Shown: positions 44,782 through 56,200 of the stretch, one piece after another | Layout: every line of letters begins with the position of its first letter | How positions within the stretch are numbered: position 1 is the first letter of the stretch | Source: Halichondria panicea | Lineage: Eukaryota; Porifera; Demospongiae; Suberitida; Halichondriidae | Direction of reading: 5' to 3' | Assembly (NCBI RefSeq): GCF_963675165.1 | Contig: NC_087380.1 | Coordinates: forward strand, 1,008,303 to 1,072,302 | Length of the DNA stretch: 64,000 nucleotides | Position numbers and translations under genes: made by a program | The notes under the pieces: model-generated | Database searches by the model: none | Seen by the model: the letters and a program-made list of their open reading frames with translations, nothing else | What the model was told of the DNA's origin: nothing

Positions 44782-47700
44782 TTGAATTTCCCTTTCCCCA
44801 TCACACAGGTATGATTGGTGCACGTTGTTCTGCCGATAGCTCAGAGTGCACTTTGACCTCTAGGTGTGCCATTATCGGAGGAACATCATCTTGTCACATG
44901 ACAGTGAGTCAGTTTGTGTAGTAGATCACCATGCCAACAACGGTGGCCGTAATAAAGAGGTGGCCATGATACTTCAACACACAGAGATTTGGTGACCCAT
45001 TAACCTGGCTGTATTATAGAGGGTGGCCTGATTATAGGGGATGACATACGATGGCTGCAACATCTGCTGTTGTTGACCAGGAAATATGGTTGTCTGTTTG
45101 TCTGTGATAATTGTCTGTTTGTCTGTATTGCATATCATCACGTCACGACTAGCCACCATTGTGGAGCAGTTACCGCTGATCCCTATAATTAGATTAAGAT
45201 GAAATAACCACAACAAACAAACCTAACAGTCACGGTGGGATGCACGCACAGTCAGTCAGTGATGAGGTCATGACCACTACAAAGCCCAGTAATTAGTTGA
45301 GGCCATTACTGGACATGTTGTTTAAAATCCTTAGAGTACACTAGTTTTGGAAGCCCACCCACTCACTCTTCAAATTGCTCTGTTTCCCAAAACATATCTT
45401 CTTCCTATGAATACTTCCAGTTGTCTATACTATCTCTGTGGCAACACCTGTGTTCTATATATACATACACCTGTGTATAATCTAGCTCATATTATTGACG
45501 ATTAACATACCATATATGGTCATATCTTGCCTATCAACAAATTAGACTCACGAAAGAATTCAATACATAAATATTATAGTTGCCATTGCTAAATCCCAGC
45601 CCACGTCCCCTAGAGTTGTATCGTGTTACCGATAGCTTAGTGACCAATCATAGCGCCTGCATGCTCAAATTACTTGCCTTGTTTAAATGTATATCATCTG
45701 TTAATGTCGTAATTTGTTATAATGTATTAGCCAGCTGGATCGTCCACCCACTGTTCCTTAATAAGTATAAGATTATGAAAACCTCAGTTAGCTTAGCTTG
45801 TCTGGCACTGTTGTGATTACGTGGTGAGTTGATATTACTTTACGTGTACTGGAAGCTATGTTTCATGGAAGCTATGGCTAAGCATGTAACAACTATGTGT
45901 ATAATTTATCGTTATCACTATGTATGGAAATAAGGCATTTTTGAAAATGAGATTTGGGGAAATGACAATTAATTTTACGGAAAGTATAATGTGTGTAGTT
46001 TCGTGACCTTTACTGTAATTAAGTGAGTGGGTGGCCAGATGGTTGGAGGTTGGGTTTGTATATAATTATCGATCACTCATCACATCGTACAGTGCACTAG
46101 TACAGTGTGTGCTAGGCTAGATGCACTCAAGGAAGGAATGGATGCACTAGCTCTACTGGTTGGTTGCTATTTGCTTTGTCCCTTGACACCCTCACCCTCC
46201 ACACACACACACACACACCTCCCCCTCCACACACACACACACTCCACACGCACCTCCCACTCCACACACACACCTCCTCCACCCCTCACACACACACAGA
46301 CTTCGTGTGACCCTATCTTTGTGTCTGGTGTGTGGGGTCCCTATTACTCTGCCATGTGTCCCGGCTACTATCTCAACGAGGGGGGTCAAAGTTCATCCGG
46401 CCAACTGGTACGTAAGTGCATGTACTCTACCGCTCATGATCCATTAATTGCGGCCATAATATAATTATACATATGTGGGGCGGTCGATTGTAAATGCTAT
46501 TCTCAGAAATGATTTTACCTAGAAAGTATAACCTTCCTAAGTTGCTGTTATTACTTTGTTTGTCTTTTAAGATTCACTGTCTTTCAAAACTGATGGCTTC
46601 CCATTTACCTAGCAGCAGGTAGTGGAATAGTTGGTTTCTTGGAACCGGTTGTGTGTGTGTGTGTGTGTGTACCCTAGTATACTACTGGAAGGTTTGCTAT
46701 TCAGCATTAGACTACCTTTTCCTCTCAAAGCGGTAGCGATTGTATCAACTGGTTTTTCTTGTTTTGAGTAGAGTCAACCATTGCTCCTATTAGTGTGAAG
46801 GTAGCTAGCTCTAGTTTCTTGGAACCAGAACTAAGTTCCTGTGTGCATACCTCAACCAGGCCAACCTGTATCATAGCAACTAATTAGTTTAATTTCTTTT
46901 TGTTTTCGTACCACCCTCCAGCATCCTAGTAGAGTTACTATATTAGTGTATGGTGCTCGTGTGGTTTCAGAACTATTGCTTCTGTGTGCTATATTATCCT
47001 GCAGCCTAATAACTATAGTGTTCTTTTTTTATGATTTTCTAACCACTTCAAGTGTTGTGTAATGAAGGTTGTTAGGGTGTTGGGTGTCCGTGAAGAGTGT
47101 TTTATGTGTCTCTGTTGGGAGTATCTATTTCTTAGTGATATTAGTGTGAAAGCCAACTAATGAGATGATTAGTGTGGAAGCCAACTAATGAGATGATTAG
47201 TGTGGAAGCCAACTAATGAGATGTGCCAGTATTTGGAACTGAGATAGAGTTACTCATGTATTGCATGTACTGTACATGCTCAAATCTACAACACTCATTA
47301 GCCAAGATAAGTGTTCCTGTCTGTGTGCCAAGGGTGGGCTAGAGGTTAACATGATGCAATTAAGTTTAATAGCTAAATCTTCCATGTACATGTACACACG
47401 TCCGCTGAGATCAACCCACAATGTAAACTCTTCTGCCGGAATGACCTCACACCAAATGAATGTACGTCCGACCACTGAGAGAACCCTTCCATCTGTTCCC
47501 ACACGATTTTTCTTTTATCTGTGGGAAGAAGTAGACTTTCTGTCCGCCCTTTATTCAAATGAATTCCACTGAATGTCCTGATGGCTTCTCATCCTCGGTT
47601 TATTAGTTATCTTCCAGGAAATCAACCATTCATCAAGTGTCTTCTCATTCCTCCGCCACTATTGAAGCATTATTATATTCTTCCCTTCATATTCATTTTA

Positions 47701-50700
47701 TTTGTCAAGATGTGGTTAGACCCGCCAGTAAGGTTGCCTCCATTGATTGACTGGCTGCCTAGTATTATAATGATACTGGCTTCTCTGTTTTCACTGGGGA
47801 TATGGTAATTACCAGTTCTAGGAACTGGGCTATTATATCTCTGTGTAGGTGTGCCAAGTAACGGTGATGCAAATTAATAATATTGGAAGTAACGGTGATG
47901 CAAATTAATAATATTGGTGAGGCCGCTAACCGCTGTCTGTAATGTCCCTTTTCTCAAAGTGCTGTTGTGGTTACGACGTATACGCTGTAGCTGGGCACCC
48001 CACTAAGTCACCCCTGCATGGAGGGTAATATCCTTACTTAGTCCCTTTATCTCTAGGTCTGTGTGAAGTCACTAGCGTAACCTGTATAACCTGTTTGACT
48101 GGTCTGCAATATCCTAGTCAGATGTGAAGAAATCATGATTGTGTAGCACACATAATAAGTTTGTAGTCTGTCAATAAAACTTGTAACATAAATTGCAACG
48201 TGACTTTATATAGTCAGGGTGTCATACAGGGGGAAAGGGATATCCCCTCTACATGTACTTCAAAATCATGTATGACACCCTGACTATATTAGTCATTAAT
48301 TGCGTGAAGTATGGCATGTTGCACTCCTGTGGGCAATAAGCTGGTATGTGTAGTACATACATGTTATCGAAATGATTGACTGCACTAATACTTGGAATGT
48401 CCTCAAACTTGGGATATGCCAGAACACAGTTTCTAGTTCAGTGTGCGGGGGGACTCATTGTTCTGTGTTAATGGTTTATTTGCTAAATAATTTCCTGTTC
48501 TTGTCATTAAATTAAGAGTAATTGTAAGAATTCATTTCAATTAGGGGAAATGATCCCCCCCGCCCCCGCATTCATCACACAAATTATAATTTTTAATTTT
48601 TAATTTCACAGATTGATTTTATCATTGACGGCTACCATCCTGAAGTGCTGAGTCAGCTAAACGAGAGAGCATGCATCAGGTGATCTAGCACATGATCTCA
48701 ACGAGAGAGCATGCATCAGGTGATCTAGCACATGATCACAATAGGTCCGGAATGATAAGACAATTGGAACCGTGTACATGTGCTGTACATGTACACGGTT
48801 CCTTTGATAGCTGCTCACATTCTATTGACCGTGAGGTTCGATGCTCCAAATTTAAGCATTTGTCATTTGCCACACCTTGTTTCAGCTGTAGCTGGAATCT
48901 AAACGCCATAGTGTGACATTCTTGCTCCACACACACACACACACAAACTCAACACACACACACACACACACACTCCACACACACACACTCCACACACACA
49001 CACACACACAAACTCAACACACACACACACACACACACACTCCACACACACACACTCCACACCCACACACTCCACACACACAGTGGTCGCACTAAATACC
49101 AAGAACTGGAAGAGGAGGTTTTAAAGATTTCTGGTGACCAAAACTCATGCTTCCTAACAAGAGACCTCCATGTCTACCCAGACTACCATGGCAACAGATC
49201 ACCCCTAGCCGACCCTGAGCTACGCGGCATGGTGAGTGGGCGTGAGTGGGCGTGTGTGTGGAGAGGGGGAATCTACGCTAATGAGCTAGGTTTATACAGA
49301 ATCCCCTGTGCTTGGGTTTATGCAGAATCCCCTGTGCTTGGGAAACTAACGATGGAAGAATAGCAAGTGCACTTTGTGTTTGTCTACCAGCTGCTGGTTC
49401 TATTTATTTTCATTGCTTCTCACAGGAGCCCACCCCCTCCTCTCCTTGCATGTCTTTGTGGGTGGTCTTTGTTGTTGTGAGGTAGCTAGTGGTTTTGGCT
49501 GGTCTGCCTAATTCCCCCCGTATAATAATTATAGCTAGTCATTTTGTAAATATGTGGTGAAATAGTTGGTTTTCCCCGTGTCTGTGGCCCTAGCTGACCT
49601 TAAGCTACGCGGCATGATGAGTGTGTGTGTGTGTGTTGGGGGGGGGGGGGGGGGAGACTACGCTAATGAGCTGGTAATGTTATAAAGCCCCTGGGTATAT
49701 GCAGAATCCCCTGTTTGGAAAATTAAGCACTTTGTTGTGGTACCCACCCAGGTGTGTGGATGTGTGGTGTACGCGTGTGTGTGTGTGTGTGGGGGGGGGG
49801 GAGAAGACTAATGACCTGATAATATTAAATTAAAAAGCCGGATATATGCAGAATCCCCTGTGCTTGGGAAATTAATCACTTTGTTGTGGTACCACCCAGG
49901 TGCTAGTTCATTGCTTCTCATAGTATCTCACCTCCTCTCCTCTCTTGGTATGTCTTTGTTGTGTCATGAGGTAGCTAGTGGTTTGGCTGCTCTGCTTTAT
50001 AACCGGTACATAATAGCTTAATTAGTGAGACATGTGATGGTGTGGTGGAATAGTTGGTTTCGCCCATGGCTCTTTGCGTGGGCGTAGCTTTTGTCACGGA
50101 CATCACATCACGTCTCTCCTCACATGTCGTTGTTGTGTTATGATCGAGGTAGCTCGTTCATAGAAATAAACTTAATTATAAATCATAGCTAGCTTAATTA
50201 GAGTAAATATTTAGATCAACTCCTGAACGCTCACGTAGGGTTGGGCACCACTGCAATGTCAGGTTTTGTTCCTGCTTTGCATCTTGATTGCAGAGTTCAA
50301 GTGTGAAGGCGTGGCTCATTAATGAACGAGTCAGTAACTAGAAATTCTCTTTAGTCAAATCAAAATGCAACAATAGCAGACAAGCCAGCTTGATCCAGGA
50401 ACACGCCAGGTCAGTTAGAGCTAGTGGCATGCACAAGTGACTCCTGTAGAGCATTCTAACTGAGCTTTGCGGTTTCCCCCACTTGGGATGAATCATAATC
50501 ATGCTTAGCCACACTCTAAGTACCGTTGGAACACAACCCTATGTGAGCGTCCAGGGCTCTGTCATGCACTAGCTCCAACCCTCCTTCACATATTGGTGTA
50601 GTGGTGTTGTGAGGTAGCTAATTCCAAGCGGTATTATGATTGCTACAGCTAGCTTAATATAGTAAATGTGTTGGAATAGTTGGTTTCCCCCGTGGCTCTT

Positions 50701-53200
50701 GCATGGCTAGCTTTTGTTTGTCATGCATCACACCACTGTCTCCCTTCCTTTACATGGATTCATCTTTGTAGTTGTGCTATGCAGTAGCTAGTGGTTTACC
50801 TAGTTCCTAGAAATATATTATTTAGTAGCACATGTTTGGTTTTCCCCTGGCCCCATGGATAGTTTATGTCCCCTGTCAACAGAGCTAGGTGTCACGGCAC
50901 GCCTGACCAACTCTGGTACAACTGTTTCCAAGCTGGAGTTTGTAGAATCTTTGCAACATGAATAAAAAGCATAATTATGGGATATGAACACTCAGTAGTA
51001 CAACAGACCACAGTGTGCACACAATATCCATATAAGGAATGGTAAAGCTTTTACTGGTGTTGTTGCAAAGATTCTTCAAAGTCCAGTGTCAATGGCTGTG
51101 TCACAGGTCAGCGCCTCTTACCCCACACAGAGCTAGAAATGGCTACTATATAATGGAGGGAGTGGAAGTGACGAATGCTATTAATACCTAAAATCGTAGC
51201 TAGGGCACATGTAGCTAGGGCACACGTAGCTAGGGCATACACATGTGCACACACACACATCTGCTTGTTGCCAGGCTGTTTTCTGTTTGTGCAAATGTTT
51301 TGAATCACAACAATCCATAATTAGGATGGAATTTTTCACATGACATGTTGTGAATATCATTGTTTTTTGCACATGACAACTTTAGTACCAATAAGTGACT
51401 GATAATTATATTCATAGGTCTTTAATGAATGTAGATTGTTCTAGAATAAACCACTAAAAGCCGTGAATATCATTTTGTGGTTGATTTCAATGAGGTAATA
51501 TCTACTGAATACCAGCTTGCTGTTCTATAATTATTTGCTCCCAATTTTTCCTTTTATAGCTGCTACTAAATTTAATCTGCAAGTTGAATATTCATTCAAT
51601 ATGTTGTTGTGCCAACATTTTATTAGAGGTCCTTAGCTTCTGTTGTTATGTGGGCAATTGATAATTGAATGATAGAGTTTATTATTATATTTATTATTTT
51701 CATGTTAAAGCTAGGGGGGCGTGTGTGTGTGTGTGTGGTAGGTGGGTGGCTTGTGTGTGGGGGGGGGCTTGTCTCCATCACATGATCTCTCACATGCTAC
51801 TGTGTGTGTGCAGAGGAGGTCCGACATGCGTGCACGAATCACTACAAGTTCAGTGCATTGATGTCAGTGATAATGTCCAGGCCAAATGCACTAGCACTTG
51901 TAGTGATCCCATGTACACATGTCCTCCTCCTCTAGCTCTGGTGTGTGTGCATGCACTGATTGTAGTGATCCCATGTACACATGTCCTCCTCCTCTAGCTC
52001 TGGTGTGTGTGCATGCACTGATTGCAGTGATTGTTGTAATAACAATGGTTGCTTTGATGGTGTGAACCAGTATCTACGGTGGTCCAGTGGTTGGAACTAA
52101 CTGCATTGTTCCACCACTTGTGGGGCTTGCACTAGTCTTATCCACCACAGCTGATTAGTTCATGACAACCCAGGTATGGAGGAGATCTCCTCTTACTAAT
52201 TTACAGTGTATATTTTTCGTTCCACCGAATACTAATCCCCCTCCCCCACACACACACCACACACACACGCCCACACACACACAGGTCACAGGGCTGACTC
52301 TAGTGCACTCCATATCAGACCTGGCCAGACTCTATCTCGCTACCATCCAATCTCTAGCTGTAAGTCAATTCCTCACTAAGCCGATTTTTGCTGCTGCATT
52401 TAATTTATACTGTTTGAAAGCTAGTATCTACGTTGCCTTTACAATGTCAATTCGGTTGAAAATCGATTTGCTTTTAAATTAGCTATTTTGATCGTTTTTT
52501 ACCACTACCTGAGATTTCCCCCCAATGTTGTGGCTGGCATGTACTTCATCACCAATTAATGTTGACAGGAAAGCACAAATTATAATTTGTACTTTGTACG
52601 TATGATATGTTATATACAAATGAGGTCACTAAACCAGGCTGACCTTTTAATTAATTTGTATCAATGATCATCCAGGGAGGCAGTATGTGTGCTCTCACTT
52701 GATGGGCTGTATTTATTAGTTGTTTTGCTCTCTAAATTCTCCTAAAAAGGTCCTGGAAGCTAAGGATGGTTGTTGCTATAGCTAGGTGTGCTGGCTCCAT
52801 GGTGTTTGTGTGTGTGTGCACATACCTCAACGCCTACTACTCTGCCTAGCACCATTCATATCAAGTATCTATCTTCAATTACCAGCACTGCCTCCACTAG
52901 ACACTGCACGGGCTATACTATAACACCTGTATACTGTACACACAGCTATACATACTCTGGCTGTGTAGCTCTGGATATATGTATACATGTACTTTTATGG
53001 CAGCATTTCTAGAGTACTTATCAGCTAGATTCTGCAAGTTTGTAATTTGAAATAGGTACAAAAATTAATTTTACAGTACAGTAGAACCTCGCTAATCCGA
53101 ATAGAGCCGGACCAGATCCCATTTTTCAGTTTGCTATTTTGTCCGGATTTGCAAGGTTTCAGACTAAAGGGGATTAGCGAGGGTCTACTGCACCAGTACT

Positions 53201-53264
<64 letters not shown>

Positions 53265-56200
53265 GTGGGTGTGGGTGTGGGTGTGTGTGTGTGTGTTGTT
53301 GTGAGAATTCTCTATTGTTTTAGTGGACCTTATAATATTTGAACTGGCACTTTCATTTAGGACTCATTCCAACCTTTGGCTTCTTTTTCATATACCGCAC
53401 TTGGGCTCTGTATCATAGCAGCTGTGTGGGTTTAACTACCGTAAATTTAACTCTGCATTCCTCATAAACTTCCTTGCCTCGAGGGCGCACTGATCATAAT
53501 TTTTATACTAGATCTACACAGCCAAAAATAAGCTAGACACGTGTTAACAAGGGCAGGACAGATGGGTGGACAGGACAGATGGGTGGGGCTCGCTAAACAC
53601 CAGGAAGGGTGGGGCTCACTGCTTGGACATTGACAAGTTACCAGCGTAGAGCTAGAAGCTTAGCACTGGCTACAAGCTTGCCGTTCGTTTTCAATAGTTT
53701 TTGAGACTCTTAGCTAGGGTGAGGTAGCTTAGGTAGCAAGCATTTTTTTCCATTCCAGTGGGTAAGCCCTGAGGCCAAGACATTATGTTGTCATAAATTC
53801 GAATGTAGTTGACAATAAGTAATGTATGTAACATTATTATGGTTGACTAGTCATGTCAAAAAAATTAAAAATTAAAAAAGGAATATTTGATAGATTCCTC
53901 ATCGCCAGTAGTTACAGCGTGTTTGCACTTATTTACTTACCAGATATACAACTCATACCTCCAACATACACCGTGTCTCTTGTTGTGGTGACCATTATCT
54001 AACGCTAGTGTATATAGTTCACATGGTATTAGCAACAATGATAATGGCTTATTTCTCACTACAAAGGAATATGAAATTCCTCATCGATTAAGCGCATATC
54101 CTGTTAGAGGGAAGTCCCCCTCCTCTGTCCTGTACCCAAGGGTCATTAACCTCAGTCCTTTAATTACCATAGTAATTTCATTGCGTGTTTACTTCCATTT
54201 CTCTTTCACTTCATTTGCCTTCCTTTCTCATGATGATATTTCCACAGTGTCTAGGGGGCTGTAAATATCTCCATAGTAACGTGATTATCTAATAATGTGT
54301 AATATAGGGAAATTACCCAGTGGTCTCAATAGAGAGGGAGGTGGTCTCTTTAGGGAGGTCAATAGTGATAGCATTGTAGGGACAGTACTGAGTGGTCTCA
54401 ATAGAGAGGTGGTCTCTTTAGGGAGGTCAATAGTGATAGCAGTTTCATAAAGCTAGAGCTAATTATATAAGCATTATCAATTTTATCTCAGCTGTAACAG
54501 GATGTATGCAAATAAAACCATGTATGGTATGAATATGCCTCATGCTCAGCGGATGCTAGTTACATCTCTCTTGAGAATTAGAGGCTCTAATAGAACTACA
54601 ATAGCTACTCGGAAGCTGTAGTGTACACTTTTCTTGATTATCCAATAATTTCATTTCCACTGTCCGTTGTATATTAGTTTCATTATTGCTGTATTATTCT
54701 AGTAGTTCTAAATTTAGAAGTTTTAGCCGCCACCAGTGTGTCTTGTGCCATAATCCCCCTAGATTGATCTATGTGGCTGATAAGTTCGATCAAGCCATAC
54801 ATGGTCATGTGGCTTTTGCCGCGTACATTCTCTGTGTGTCTACTATAGCTGTTACTTGTCAGTGAAAGTTCACTATATATATCGAGACTTAGCATAATGG
54901 AAGCTCACGTGTGTACAGCTGATTTCACGGTTGTCTATAGCGACGTGTTTTTGATGTGTTTATGGTTTCGTTACCCTCCACGCGCCCACTCATACACCTA
55001 CCCACACCCGGCTATGTACACTCTTGATATCATTGCACCTCCCACACACTCTGGTATTGGCAGTCAAATGGTGTGTGTTTAGGGTATCTGATTTCAGTTG
55101 CTCTTGTGGAGACATCTCTTATAATTATAGTGTTGTTGCTGTTTTAATTAATGTTGTATAGAAATTGTTATTCTAAACATGAGTTACACACACACACACC
55201 TCAAACACCTCACACCCCACACACACACACCACACCCACACACACACAGTACAGTACTCGGCACATCCTTGAAGCCATGCAGAGTGAAGGACACCATTTT
55301 AAAGAGCTGCTCCTCTGTGGAGGTCTGAGCAAGAACAATCTATATCTCCAGGTCCAGGCAGATGTTGCTGGTATGTAATGAATTATTTCCTAGCAACAAT
55401 GTTATGTTTGAAGTGGTTTGAGTAAACACCAGTACCTATGAATTCACCACAAATTTAACAAACAAATGAATCATTCTTCACAGTCCACTTCCAATAATGT
55501 ATTAATCACATGCAATATTTGTATTTGGGTGTGTGAAAGTAATGAATAAATGGTAATTAACAATTAATGTCTGGTATGTAACCCTGGTTACTGGATGTGA
55601 CTGGTTGCTGAGTGTGATGTCAAGTGGAACTTTGGTTACTTAGATCCCTGTATTTAGCAGGGAACTATGAGCTATAGTACCGTACTATTAGGATTAACTA
55701 TATAATAACATATTGTGTTCCTCATCCCTCGAGCTTTGGGACACTATAACACATAGATACCTCTTGCCCATGTTCTAACTATAACATAATAATTATAATT
55801 ATATCTGCATACATTCCTAATTGGGGTCACATGAGGTTATCTGGTGTTGTCCCCTTTGGTTACCACTGACAACTCTGACCCTTGTCTGATTGCTTATCAA
55901 TGCCATTGTTAGGAGTGAATCACTGACTGTTGTGATACTTTTGACCCAAGTCAGGATGCTAGATCTCCACGTTCCTCCCCAATATTCATAATCTACTCAA
56001 TTTGGTTTTTGTTGGTTATACTTTTACCATACAAAACGGTCCATTCTTTAATATAATAATTTTCCCAGTTTAATATCAAATGGTTTCTTTATAGAGGAAA
56101 GTACAGTTGTGGGTGTTCTCAGTGGTCACATTCCTAGCTGTCAATATTTGCACCACCGCTCATTATCCTATTATCTGGCCAACGGTCAAACGCCCACGCA

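Larger units (their letters stand above)
46408..48611. other. FGGY intron 6
   Basis: 2.2 kb without a recognised gene. Contains a 28 bp tandem repeat (47143-47224), a 31 bp duplication (47854-47916) and a miniature inverted-repeat element (48208-48289). A 75-codon frame at 47581-47808 is hydrophobic but has no support. Confidence 0.6.
52360..55249. other. FGGY intron 9
   Basis: 2.9 kb without a recognised gene. Holds a Tigger/pogo-like MITE, a long GT tract and an 85 bp imperfect duplication. Short open frames (52788-53012, 54897-55082) have no homology that I can see. Confidence 0.6.

Noticed and set aside
47581-47808. 75-codon hydrophobic frame in FGGY intron 6
   Set aside because: No homology, no splice signals that suit FGGY, and AT-rich sequence easily gives such frames.
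48899-49102. Cys-Val repeat frames
   Set aside because: They come from the translation of a CA/GT microsatellite.
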